8,804 nucleotides of DNA, taken from contig JAEYRT010000249.1 in NCBI GenBank assembly GCA_023435325.1, forward strand, positions 1-8,804, written 5' to 3'. The translations under genes and the position numbers were made by a program. Positions within the stretch are counted from its first letter, which is position 1, and every line of letters starts with the position of its first letter. The DNA is from Pseudomonadota bacterium. GTDB lineage: Bacteria; Pseudomonadota; Gammaproteobacteria; Burkholderiales; Burkholderiaceae_C. The notes beneath the pieces are model-generated. The model made no database searches. It worked only from the letters and a program-made list of their open reading frames with translations, and was not told where the DNA came from. Of the stretch, positions 1 through 7,070 are shown one piece after another.

Positions 1-121
1 GACCAATGCCGGGCAGCACCCCGACTGCCGTTCCCAGGGCACAGCCCAGCAAGGCCCAGAGCAGATTCACGGGCGTAACAGCCGTTGCAAAGCCCTGCAT
101 CAATGCATCCAGCATCTCCAT
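1..121 (-). CDS. tctA: Tripartite tricarboxylate transporter large permease TctA, N-terminal part
   Basis: This is the first 40 codons of the large membrane subunit of a TTT-family (TctABC) solute importer, which moves carboxylates handed over by the periplasmic protein TctC. The visible protein begins MEMLDALMQGF and continues through a hydrophobic stretch to GTAVGVLPGIG, which matches the conserved TctA amino end (a first membrane helix followed by a Gly-rich GVLPGIGP-like motif). Its ATG shares one base with the tctB stop (TGATG), so translation is probably coupled to tctB. A second in-frame ATG lies two codons later. The rest of the gene, normally about 500 residues, lies beyond the window edge. 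The call rests on the short motif plus the gene order and is fairly secure. Confidence 0.85.
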   Translation of the reverse strand, partial: MEMLDALMQGFATAVTPVNLLWALLGCALGTAVGVLPGIG

Positions 122-675
122 CACAGCCACCCTGTCTCCGTCAGACCTGGCAGGCTGATGGCCAGGACCTTCGTGAACACCCAGAACACGGGGGCTGCAA
201 TGGCCAGCCCGACCGCCACGTCCTTGAGCAAGCGTGTACCGCTGAGCGTATGGGCCTGTCCTTGCGCGCGGCGCAGCCCCTGCACAGCCAGGGCAAAGCA
301 CAGGCTGCAGCCAATCACAAAACCTACCTGCTCAATCCATGCGGCGTTCAGCAGCAGGCCTGCAGACACCCAGACAAAAGGCCCGATATCTGCACGCGGG
401 CTGCCCCCAGGCTCCGCTGCCTTGCGATAGCCACCCGTGCAGGCTTCCCAGACCAGCCAGACACCGCACAGTGCCAGCACGGCTGCACACAGCCAGGGCA
501 CGAAGTTGGGGCCCACCCCGCCGTAGCCTGCATCCCCAGTGATCTGACTGGCACCCAGAGCCATGCCAACCGCCAGCAACACCACGCCTGCGCCCACAGC
601 GGCTTGCCAGCGTGCAGAAGGGATGGCACTGCCTTGCCACTGCGCGCCCTGCTCCGTATCCCAATGCTCCGCCAT
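121..675 (-). CDS. tctB: Tripartite tricarboxylate transporter small permease TctB
   Basis: This is the small membrane subunit of the TctABC secondary transporter; it partners with TctA in the inner membrane. The protein is 184 residues with about four hydrophobic segments (roughly 24-43, 57-77, 99-132 and 151-168) and the motif GYGGVGPNFVPW at 50-61, in the place where TctB proteins carry a G-P-x-F-x-P loop. I chose the ATG at 675 because AAGGA at 683-687 is seven bases upstream. The frame is open to a TTG at 696 and an ATG at 681, but these have no well-spaced ribosome site. The stop overlaps the tctA start by one base. A hairpin with a T run lies just upstream, between tctC and tctB. The family is clear; the substrate cannot be read from the sequence. 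Confidence 0.88.
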   Translation of the reverse strand: MAEHWDTEQGAQWQGSAIPSARWQAAVGAGVVLLAVGMALGASQITGDAGYGGVGPNFVPWLCAAVLALCGVWLVWEACTGGYRKAAEPGGSPRADIGPFVWVSAGLLLNAAWIEQVGFVIGCSLCFALAVQGLRRAQGQAHTLSGTRLLKDVAVGLAIAAPVFWVFTKVLAISLPGLTETGWL

Positions 676-693
676 GCCCATTTCCTTTATGCA

Positions 694-733
694 CAAAAAC
701 GCTGCTGGCGCTTACCCATCAAGCACCAGCAGC
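694..733 (-). terminator. Intercistronic hairpin plus T run between tctC and tctB
   Basis: On the minus strand, arms at 721-733 and 701-713 can pair over 13 positions (12 Watson-Crick, one G-U) around a 7-base loop. One G then five T residues (699-695) follow. This is the form of a Rho-independent terminator. It begins about 30 bases after the tctC stop and ends about 20 bases before the tctB start. As tctBA has no other obvious promoter, I infer partial termination or 3'-end stabilisation of the tctC message, giving more binding protein than permease. Confidence 0.75.
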
Positions 734-765
734 TACATTGCTTGAAATCCTGAAAACCAACAGTT

Positions 766-1731
766 TCACACCATGCCCGCGCGTGTCATGGTGTCGCGCA
801 GCACGGCGAACTCCTTGTCCACAAAGCTGGCAAAGGCATCTCCTGCCAGCCAAGCAGGCGTCCAGTCGTTTTTCTTCAAGGCTTCCTGCCATGCCGCGCT
901 CTGGGTGGCTTTTTCGAGCTTGCCCACCAGGACATCGCGCTGTTCCTTGTTCAGGCCTGGTGCCCCATAGACGCCACGCCAGTTGCCGATTTCCACGTCA
1001 ATGCCCTGCTCCTTGAGCGTAGGCGTATCCAGCGATGCCAGACGCTCCCCCGATGTGACGCCGATGGGCTGCATCTTGCCGCTGGCAATGTATTCGGCAA
1101 ACTCGCTCAGGCCACTGCCACCCACGGTGACGTTGCCACCCAAGATGGCAGAGATCGCTTCCCCACCTCCACGGAAAGCCACGTAGTTGATCTTGGCGGG
1201 GTCCACACCCACGGCCTTGGCAATCATGGCGGCTGCAATATGCTCGGTGGAGCCACGTGAACCACCGCCCCATTTCACGCTGCCCGGATCTTTCTTGAGC
1301 TGGGCCACCACATCGGCCATGGTCTTGAACGGTGAGTTGGCAGGCAGCACGAACACGTTGTATTCGCTGGTGATGCGCGCCAGAGGCGTCACCTGATTCA
1401 GCGAAACGGGGGGCTTGCCGGTGATGATGCCACCCAACATCACAGCACCCATCACCATCAAGGCGTTCGGATCATTCTTGCTGCCGTTCACGAATTGCGC
1501 CAAACCAATGGCACCGGCAGCGCCCCCTTTGTTTTCGTAAGTCATGGAAGAGGCGACGCCCGCATCCTGCAAGGCTTTGCCTAGGGCGCGGCCTGTCGAG
1601 TCCCAGCCGCCTCCGGGATTGGCCGGCAACATCATTTTCATGGCCACGGCCTGCTGCGCCCAGCCGGACGTGGGTAGTAGCCCCGCAGCGGCCATCGCCG
1701 CCATGCTCTTGAGAAAAGTATCGCGTCGCAT
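766..1731 (-). CDS. tctC: Tripartite tricarboxylate transporter substrate-binding protein TctC (Bug family)
   Basis: This is a periplasmic binding protein that captures a carboxylate-type solute and delivers it to TctBA. The 321-residue product starts MRRDTFLKSMAAM and has an export signal ending near GWA-QQ (cleavage after about residue 25). The twin Arg followed by FLK is Tat-like but one residue longer than the usual RRxFLK spacing, so the route (Sec or Tat) is open. Family marks are LPANPGGGWDSTGRALG at 35-51, the Gly-rich ENKGGAAGAIG after it, and the later VAFRGGGEAISAILGGNV, all typical of TctC/Bug proteins. I chose the ATG at 1731 because AGGAG lies eight bases upstream and the signal peptide begins there. 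The frame is open 63 codons further upstream, but that part has no family character. It is the first gene of the tctCBA operon. No tctDE-like regulator is in the window. The ligand is unknown. Confidence 0.93.
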   Translation of the reverse strand: MRRDTFLKSMAAMAAAGLLPTSGWAQQAVAMKMMLPANPGGGWDSTGRALGKALQDAGVASSMTYENKGGAAGAIGLAQFVNGSKNDPNALMVMGAVMLGGIITGKPPVSLNQVTPLARITSEYNVFVLPANSPFKTMADVVAQLKKDPGSVKWGGGSRGSTEHIAAAMIAKAVGVDPAKINYVAFRGGGEAISAILGGNVTVGGSGLSEFAEYIASGKMQPIGVTSGERLASLDTPTLKEQGIDVEIGNWRGVYGAPGLNKEQRDVLVGKLEKATQSAAWQEALKKNDWTPAWLAGDAFASFVDKEFAVLRDTMTRAGMV

Positions 1732-2233
1732 CTCCGTGTCTCCTGTGTTGTAGTGCACTGTCAGGACTTGCCCCTGTACTGTCGGACAAACGCAGGGCCA
1801 TATCATGCGTGCGCAGTCAGTCTCTGTGGAACCCCATGACGCCCGGATAAACCCGAGGCTTTCACCCTTTTTGCATATGGCTCCAAACGCCGCCACGCGC
1901 TGCAAAACATGTGCAGGCACCCAGTGCGCGCTTCATCACCCCTGTACGACTGCAATCTGGCACCTTGGCCCACACCGGCAACCGCAATACCCTGAAAGAC
2001 TGCATGGGCTTGTTCAGCATTTTGTGCATCCGCCCCGGACGTGCACTGAACAGGGCCCACTGCTGTTTGCGTTGCAGCTATGCATTGCGTAGCACTCTGA
2101 TGTAAGACACAAATCCCAGAAAAACCCAGCAAATGCAAGCGTACAGCGCTATCAAAAAAGGAATAACAATCACGGCTTCAAGGATCACGAATCCAGCCAA
2201 AACACTTCATACATAACAGGCAAGGAATCAGGT
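1732..2233. other. Divergent intergenic region between tctC and ndh
   Basis: About 500 bases with no gene I can support. Both strands have open frames of about 95-110 codons here, but their translations are rich in Cys, His and Gln, show no family motif, and have no ribosome site that I would trust. The last 130 bases before ndh are clearly richer in A/T and end in AAGGA seven bases before the ndh ATG. The region must hold promoters for both tctC and ndh, but I see no convincing -35/-10 pair. A 5-base inverted repeat (CTGCA...TGCAG) lies near 1900-1917. Confidence 0.5.
1757..1787. repeat. Pair of near-identical direct repeats upstream of tctC
   Basis: ACTGTCAGGAC at 1757-1767 and ACTGTCGGAC at 1778-1787 differ by one inserted base and start 21 bases apart, close to two helical turns. 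They lie 26-56 bases upstream of the tctC start codon, where an operator could sit. No regulator family is recognised from the motif, and chance is possible. Confidence 0.35.
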
Positions 2234-3541
2234 ATGGGCATTCAGGAACAGGTGAAACCGGCACGTGTGCTGGTGGTCGGTGGCGGGGTAGCAGGGCTGG
2301 AGATCGCCTCGGCCCTGGGGAAACTCGAAGATCCCCACATTGCCTCCGTCACTTTGGTGGATGCGGATTCGGCCCATGTCTGGAAGCCCATGCTGCACAC
2401 CATTGCGGCAGGCACCCGCGATCTGGCACAGCAGCAGACCACCTATCTGGCACAGGCCACGGATGCCCACTTTGCCTATCAGCCCGGTGCCATGTCGGGC
2501 CTGGACCGCACAGCCAAGGAAATCATCCTGGACCCCATCGTTTCGGAAGACGGCCGCGAGGTCGTGCCTGCGCGCCGCCTTGGCTATGACAAGCTGGTGA
2601 TCGCGGTGGGCAGCGGTGCCAATGACTTTGGCACACCCGGTGTGCTGGAACACTGTTTCATGATCGACTCACGCCGCAAGGCCGATGAGTTCAATGCCGA
2701 AATTCGCCTGCGCATGCTGCGTGGCATGACCGAAGGCGAAACCCTGCAGGTCGCCATCGTCGGTGCCGGTGCCACGGGTGTGGAGCTGGCGGCCGAACTC
2801 GTACAGCTGTCCGAAAGCGCGCAGGCCTATGGCGCACTGGGCAAGGCGGCCAAGTTCCAGATCGTGTTGATCGAGGCAGGCCCACGCATCCTCCCCAGCT
2901 TTCCGGAAGCCATTTCCATTGCCACCCAGAAACGCCTGGAAAAACTCGGGGTGCGTGTGCTGACCCAACGCAAGGTGCAAGCTGCGCACAAAGATGCACT
3001 GGTCCTGGACGGAGACGAACTGGTGCCTGCAGGCCTGAGCATCTGGGCAGCCGGTGTCAAGGCGCCGACTTTCCTGTCCACGCTGGGCCTGCCCTGTACG
3101 CGCGGCAATCAGTTGATCGTCAATGACGATCTGCAAACGGCAGACCCTGATATCTATGCCGTAGGTGACTGCGCCAGCTATACCCTGCCTGGCGAAACAC
3201 ATCCCCTGCCCCCTACAGCCCAGGTAGCCCACCAGCAGGCACGGTATCTGATCGAGCTACTGCCCCGCGCCCTGGTCTGCCCGCACGGCTACACCGGCAA
3301 AGGCTTTGCCTACCGCGACTTTGGTGCCTTGGTGTCCCTGGCGCACTATGACGCCTATGGTTCTCTGGGCAAGTTTGGGCTGTTTAATGGGGGACTGATT
3401 CGTGGGCGGCTGGCCATGCTCAGCCACATCTGGCTGTACCGCTCACACCAAGCGCGTTTGTACGGTTTCTGGCGCGGCGGCTTGCTGTGGTTGGTGGATC
3501 TGATGAATTCACGGCTGCGCCCGACCATCCGCCTCGACTGA
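2234..3541 (+). CDS. ndh: Type II NADH:quinone oxidoreductase (NDH-2)
   Basis: This is a single-subunit FAD enzyme that oxidises NADH and reduces membrane quinone without pumping protons. The 435-residue protein has two Rossmann folds. The FAD site VVGGGVAGLE has glycines at 16, 18 and 21. The NADH site IVGAGATGVE has glycines at 177, 179 and 182, with Glu214 at the end of the next strand, as expected for NADH rather than NADPH. The second FAD motif IYAVGDCA is at 307-314, and the quinone-side AQxAxQ motif of NDH-2 at 329-334. The C-terminal part (about 385-425) is rich in Leu, Trp, Arg and Gly and probably docks on the inner membrane surface. Length fits the family. The ATG at 2234 has AAGGA seven bases upstream. 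It is divergent from tctC and convergent with cobT (57 bases apart), so it is likely a one-gene unit. Confidence 0.93.
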   Translation: MGIQEQVKPARVLVVGGGVAGLEIASALGKLEDPHIASVTLVDADSAHVWKPMLHTIAAGTRDLAQQQTTYLAQATDAHFAYQPGAMSGLDRTAKEIILDPIVSEDGREVVPARRLGYDKLVIAVGSGANDFGTPGVLEHCFMIDSRRKADEFNAEIRLRMLRGMTEGETLQVAIVGAGATGVELAAELVQLSESAQAYGALGKAAKFQIVLIEAGPRILPSFPEAISIATQKRLEKLGVRVLTQRKVQAAHKDALVLDGDELVPAGLSIWAAGVKAPTFLSTLGLPCTRGNQLIVNDDLQTADPDIYAVGDCASYTLPGETHPLPPTAQVAHQQARYLIELLPRALVCPHGYTGKGFAYRDFGALVSLAHYDAYGSLGKFGLFNGGLIRGRLAMLSHIWLYRSHQARLYGFWRGGLLWLVDLMNSRLRPTIRLD

Positions 3542-3598
3542 CAGAACACCCCAGACGCGCCACCGGCGGCTTGAGGTGCCTGCCTCGCACACGAGTTG

Positions 3599-4678
3599 TC
3601 ACGCGCCCTTTGTCGCCACGCCTGCCGAAGCGAAGCTCGCCATCTCGCGCAAAATGGCGCAGGCAGCCGTCAGCAAGGGCCATGCCGTGGCCGCCCCCGA
3701 ACCTTCGCCCAGTCGCAGCTGCCAATCCAGCAACGGCTGGCCTTGCAAGGCCTTGAGCATCAGGTCATGGCCCGGTTCACCAGAACGATGGGCGTACACG
3801 CAACGCTCCAGCACGGCTGGCTGCAAGCGACTGGCGATAAGCACGGCCGAAGTGGTGATAAAGCCATCCACCACGATCACGCGGCGCTCAGCTGCAGCTT
3901 GCAGCACAGCGCCCACCATGGTGGCAACTTCCAGACCACCCATGGCCGCCAGCACATCCAAAGGCTCGGACACTGCCGCATGCCGTACCAGCACCTCTTC
4001 CAGCACGGCAATTTTGCGTTGCACGCCTTCAGCATCCAGCCCCGTTCCCATGCCCGTCACCTGCGCAACGGGAATGCTGCACAGCTTGGACAGCAACAGC
4101 GATGCCGTGGATGTATTGCCGATGCCCATCTCACCCAGCAACACCGCATTGCCCGGTAGCCTTTTGACCAGTTCCACACCATTGCGAATGGCCAGCGCGC
4201 ACTCCTGGGCGCTCATGGCCGCGCCCTGGCTGCAATCCTGGGTGCCATAGGCCACCTTGCGGCGCCACAGTCGGGGAGCGCCTGCCTTGGGCAGTTTGTC
4301 ATCGGGGTCTTGTTCCCGGGCCGCAAAGTCGCGGGCCACACCGCAATCCACCACGTTCAGCGCCACGCCGTGCTGGCGTGCCAGTACGCTGACCGCCGCC
4401 CCACCCGCCATAAAATTCTCGACCATCTGCCATGTCACATCGACCGGATAGGCAGATACGCCGCGTGCAGCCAGGCCATGGTCTGCCGCAAACACCACCA
4501 TCTGCGGCTGCTCCAGCACGGGTTGATCACTGCCCAGAATGCAGGCAATGCGGTGCGCCAGCTGCTCCAGCACACCGAGTGAGCCGATGGGCTTGGTTTT
4601 CTGGTCCAGCACAGCCTGGACATGGGCCGCCAAAGCGGCATCGTGAATGGAAACAACGGAAGGGAGCACAACAGACAT
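3599..4678 (-). CDS. cobT: Nicotinate-nucleotide--dimethylbenzimidazole phosphoribosyltransferase
   Basis: This cytosolic enzyme transfers ribose phosphate from nicotinate mononucleotide to 5,6-dimethylbenzimidazole, giving alpha-ribazole 5'-phosphate for the lower ligand of cobalamin. The 359-residue length is that of the family. Conserved blocks are TKPIGSLG (28-35), ADHGLAARGVSAYP (65-78), GEMGIGNTSTAS (182-193), AAMGGLE (244-250), DGFITTSA (271-278), HRSGEPGH (297-304) and LRLGEGSGAA (321-330). Glu325 in the last block lines up with the catalytic Glu of Salmonella CobT. I chose the ATG at 4678, where homology begins; CAAGG lies about ten bases upstream, a weak site. The frame is open further up but without family character. 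It follows the secreted-protein gene and its strong terminator, so it needs its own promoter. A terminator-like hairpin sits just upstream. cobS and an alpha-ribazole phosphatase, often beside cobT, are absent here. Confidence 0.95.
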   Translation of the reverse strand: MSVVLPSVVSIHDAALAAHVQAVLDQKTKPIGSLGVLEQLAHRIACILGSDQPVLEQPQMVVFAADHGLAARGVSAYPVDVTWQMVENFMAGGAAVSVLARQHGVALNVVDCGVARDFAAREQDPDDKLPKAGAPRLWRRKVAYGTQDCSQGAAMSAQECALAIRNGVELVKRLPGNAVLLGEMGIGNTSTASLLLSKLCSIPVAQVTGMGTGLDAEGVQRKIAVLEEVLVRHAAVSEPLDVLAAMGGLEVATMVGAVLQAAAERRVIVVDGFITTSAVLIASRLQPAVLERCVYAHRSGEPGHDLMLKALQGQPLLDWQLRLGEGSGAATAWPLLTAACAILREMASFASAGVATKGA

Positions 4679-4700
4679 CGCAACAAGACCTTGAACAAAT

Positions 4701-4720
4701 AAAAAAGGCGCCGCAGCACC
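4701..4720 (-). terminator. Terminator-like hairpin in the cobT leader
   Basis: On the minus strand GGTGC (4720-4716) can pair with GCGCC (4711-4707, one G-U pair) around the tetraloop TGCG, followed at once by six T residues (4706-4701). It ends 22 bases before the cobT start. The stem is only 5 bp, so it is weak. It may be a leader attenuator or may be chance. Confidence 0.45.
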
Positions 4721-4821
4721 AGTTGCAAGTATGCCTAGTTCAAATTGCCGGGTGGTTGAAATGATGCGATGCACAGCACAGCGGGTGAGACAGAATCCGC
4801 GCACCTTTGCCTGGCTCCATG

Positions 4822-4855
4822 AAAAAAACGGGATGCAACAGCATCCCGTTTTTTT
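4822..4855 (-). terminator. Strong intrinsic terminator after the secreted-protein gene
   Basis: This is a perfect inverted repeat: A7, an 8-bp G/C-rich stem CGGGATGC / GCATCCCG with a 4-base loop, then T7. It starts 18 bases after the TAA of the gene ending at 4874. Because the A and T runs are symmetrical it could act in both directions, but only the minus-strand gene reads into it. It isolates cobT from upstream transcription. Confidence 0.92.
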
Positions 4856-4873
4856 GCAGGCAGGCTGCGCCGA

Positions 4874-5488
4874 TTACTGAGGACGTGCTGGCTGAATCGT
4901 ATACGGACTGCCTTGTGGCTGTACCGGCTGTACCGGTTGTACTGGCTGCATTGGCTGCGGTTGCACGGGCTGCGCCTGCCCAGGCTGGGGTGCAGCATAG
5001 CCGGGCTGTGCGGCCTGCCCTGCTGGCACCGGCACGGTTTGCGTGTATTCGCGGATCACACCACCGCCTTGCACGCTGCCACTGATTTGGGGCTGGCGCA
5101 CGCGCTCCACGCAGGCCTGGCGATCCTCGGTCGTCTTGAAGATTTCGCAACGCTGCAGTGCATTGCGCTGGAATTCGGTCATCTCGGCCCCCGCAGGATT
5201 GGCGGGGCCCACGCCTTTGCGTCGCTCTTCCTGTACGGCAGCGGCTTCATGCTGCTGGGGCGTGGCGTACTTGCTCTTGCTGGCTTTGTGCTGGGACTCA
5301 TCACGCGCACGCTCACGCTGGGAGTTCATATGCTGCGAAGACTGGGGCTGCACCTGTGGCTGGTGATAGCCAGGAGTTGCACTAGCATTGGAGGGAGCAG
5401 GAGCAGTCTGCGCATGTGCAAAAGCCGCCCCCATGACAGCGATTGCACACAGGCTCATGCGGGCGGGAATGGTCCATGGTGAGTTCAT
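4874..5488 (-). CDS. Secreted Pro/Gln-rich hypothetical protein with two cysteines
   Basis: I do not recognise the function. The 204-residue product has a clear signal peptide: Arg10, a hydrophobic run to about 23, then AHA-Q with cleavage after residue 26. A charged, Gln-rich segment (about 50-92, possibly helical) follows. Next is the part that looks most conserved: FQRNALQRCEIFKTTEDRQAC at 107-126 with Cys114 and Cys126 eleven residues apart (a likely disulfide), then ISGSVQGGGVIREYTQTVPVP at 135-155. The tail (156-204) is low-complexity Pro/Gln/Ala with PVQ repeats. The ATG at 5488 has AGGAG nine bases upstream. The gene has its own terminator and about 100 bases of upstream space, so it is probably transcribed alone. 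Nothing in its sequence ties it to cobalamin, despite lying between cobQ and cobT. I expect a periplasmic or envelope protein. Confidence 0.8.
   Translation of the reverse strand: MNSPWTIPARMSLCAIAVMGAAFAHAQTAPAPSNASATPGYHQPQVQPQSSQHMNSQRERARDESQHKASKSKYATPQQHEAAAVQEERRKGVGPANPAGAEMTEFQRNALQRCEIFKTTEDRQACVERVRQPQISGSVQGGGVIREYTQTVPVPAGQAAQPGYAAPQPGQAQPVQPQPMQPVQPVQPVQPQGSPYTIQPARPQ
4917..4952 (-). repeat. Four 9-bp tandem units encoding PVQ/PMQ repeats
   Basis: GGCTGTACC occurs twice in tandem (4917-4925, 4926-4934), followed by the variants GGTTGTACT and GGCTGCATT. On the coding (minus) strand they give the PMQ-PVQ-PVQ-PVQ part of the secreted protein's tail. Unit length keeps frame, so copy-number change would lengthen or shorten the tail without a frameshift. 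Confidence 0.8.
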
Positions 5489-5588
5489 CAGAGCTATCTC
5501 CTGAAGTGATTTAGAACATGGCTAAAGCATTGCTTCAGATGATCGCCAGACCTATCGGTTCATCACGTTTGTATATGCAGTCTCATGC

Positions 5589-7070
5589 CTACACCTGCGT
5601 AGAAAACCAAGCACCCACACCATCAGCCATTGCAGTGAACACTTGCTGCAAGTCATGGGTTTGGCCGCCGAACAGTGCTTGCAGGACAGTCGTGTTTTCC
5701 AACATGCCATGCCAGTACGTACCCAGCACATGTCCCTGGGCACATTGCCACACCAGACCGGGCACAGGCTCGCTGGCCTGTGGCATCCGGGTGTCCTGCA
5801 TGTCCGCGCGCAGCTGCGTTTGTCCGTGATGGATTTCATAAACCTGCATGCCCACGTCCGACAAAACCTGCCACGGCATGCGCAACACAGGCATCTGTAC
5901 CGACACGCGGCGGACGGTTTTCTCCGGTGCAAACAGGGTGGCCAGGGGCAGCAAGCCCAGGCCGGCAGCATTGCCGTCCACTTCGTGCAGGTCGAACAAA
6001 GCCTCACCCAGCATCTGCAGGCCACCACATATGCCCAGCACCCGCTTGCCTTGGGCCGCATGGGCGACCACGGCAGCATCCACCCCCTGATGGCGCATCC
6101 ATGCCAGGTCTGCCGCCGTGCTTTTGCTGCCCGGCAAAATCACCCAGTCTGCCTCCTGTACCTGCTGCGGCGTGCGCGCCCACAGCACACGTACACCAGG
6201 CTGGTGCAGCAGCGGCTCGAACTCGTCATGGTTGCTCATGCGCGGATAGGCCACGATGGCCACCGTGGTATGCACATGCCCCTTGGCCGTAGCTTGCGCA
6301 GCAAAAACGCCATCTTCTTCGGGCAGACCATGCTGGTGCTGCATCGGGATACAGGCCACCACAGGCACACCTGTGCGCTCCTGCAGCTTCTGCGGCGCAG
6401 GCGCCAGCAAGCTGGCGTCACCACGAAACTTGTTGAGCACAAAGCCCTTGATCAGCATCCGATCCTCGGGCGGCAGCAGGGCCCATGTGCCATACAGATG
6501 GGCAAAGGCGCCACCACGGTCGATATCAGCCACCAGCAGACAATGCGCCTGCGCATGGCGGGCCACGCGCATATTGACCACATCGCTGTCATAGAGGTTG
6601 ATCTCGGCGGGTGAGCCGGCCCCTTCGATCACCACCACCTCGTATTCCGCACGCAGGCTGTCCAGCGCCTGTGCAATCTCGGGCCAGACATGCGCACGGC
6701 GATCACGCCAGGGCATCTGCCCCAGAGCTTCGTTGACCTGGCCCAGCAACACCACCTGACTGCGCATGTCCGCTTCGGGCTTGAGCAGCAAAGGATTCAT
6801 GCGCACATCGGGTGTGATGCCTGCAGCCAGGGCCTGCAGATACTGGGCCGTACCGATTTCCCCCCACTGCCCATCGAGCGTTGCCACCACGCGCGCGTTG
6901 TTGCTCATGTTCTGGGCCTTGAATGGCGCCACGCGATACCCCTGGGCGCGGTACCAGGCGCACAAGGCCGTGGCCACCCAGCTTTTCCCCGCGTTGCTGC
7001 TGGTGCCCAGCACCATGACACACAAGGCCTGTGGCTGGTCTTTTCGCGGTAGTGGCAAATGCACTGTCAT
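5589..7070 (-). CDS. cobQ: Cobyric acid synthase (adenosylcobyric acid synthase, glutamine-hydrolysing)
   Basis: This enzyme amidates carboxylates b, d, e and g of adenosylcobyrinic acid a,c-diamide, using ATP and glutamine, late in corrin ring synthesis. The 493-residue protein has the N-terminal ATP-binding synthetase domain (VMVLGTSSNAGKS at 19-30, PFKAQNMSNN at 49-58, IEGAGSPAEINL at 148-159, ADIDRGGAFA at 181-190) and a C-terminal class I amidotransferase-like domain (LPGSKST at 312-318, LGICGGLQMLG at 345-355 with nucleophile Cys348, YEIHHG at 411-416, GTYWHGMLEN at 450-459 with His454). Length and motif order are normal, so it appears intact. The frame stays open far upstream, but homology starts at the ATG at 7070. 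That ATG overlaps the stop of the preceding cobC-like gene (ATGA), indicating translational coupling. Since the upstream gene is cut by an insertion sequence, cobQ may have lost its original promoter. Confidence 0.95.
   Translation of the reverse strand: MTVHLPLPRKDQPQALCVMVLGTSSNAGKSWVATALCAWYRAQGYRVAPFKAQNMSNNARVVATLDGQWGEIGTAQYLQALAAGITPDVRMNPLLLKPEADMRSQVVLLGQVNEALGQMPWRDRRAHVWPEIAQALDSLRAEYEVVVIEGAGSPAEINLYDSDVVNMRVARHAQAHCLLVADIDRGGAFAHLYGTWALLPPEDRMLIKGFVLNKFRGDASLLAPAPQKLQERTGVPVVACIPMQHQHGLPEEDGVFAAQATAKGHVHTTVAIVAYPRMSNHDEFEPLLHQPGVRVLWARTPQQVQEADWVILPGSKSTAADLAWMRHQGVDAAVVAHAAQGKRVLGICGGLQMLGEALFDLHEVDGNAAGLGLLPLATLFAPEKTVRRVSVQMPVLRMPWQVLSDVGMQVYEIHHGQTQLRADMQDTRMPQASEPVPGLVWQCAQGHVLGTYWHGMLENTTVLQALFGGQTHDLQQVFTAMADGVGAWFSTQV

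Noticed and set aside
676..696. Longer TctB starting at TTG (696) or ATG (681)
   Set aside because: The ribosome site AAGGA at 683-687 fits only the ATG at 675; the TTG would begin in the T run of the terminator-like hairpin.
121..753. Plus-strand open frames opposite tctB and opposite the other genes
   Set aside because: They are shadows of well-supported genes on the other strand and have no recognisable protein character.
1803..2138. Open frames on both strands in the tctC-ndh gap as small genes
   Set aside because: No motif, no good ribosome site and amino acid composition unlike the neighbouring proteins.
3542..3598. Terminator between the convergent ndh and cobT genes
   Set aside because: Only a 4-bp CGCC/GGCG stem without a T run on either strand was seen.
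4679..4873. Cobalamin riboswitch upstream of cobT
   Set aside because: GC-rich pieces such as GCCAGGCAAAGG and TTGCAACTGG faintly recall riboswitch blocks, but order, spacing and the B12 box are missing and the leader is too short.
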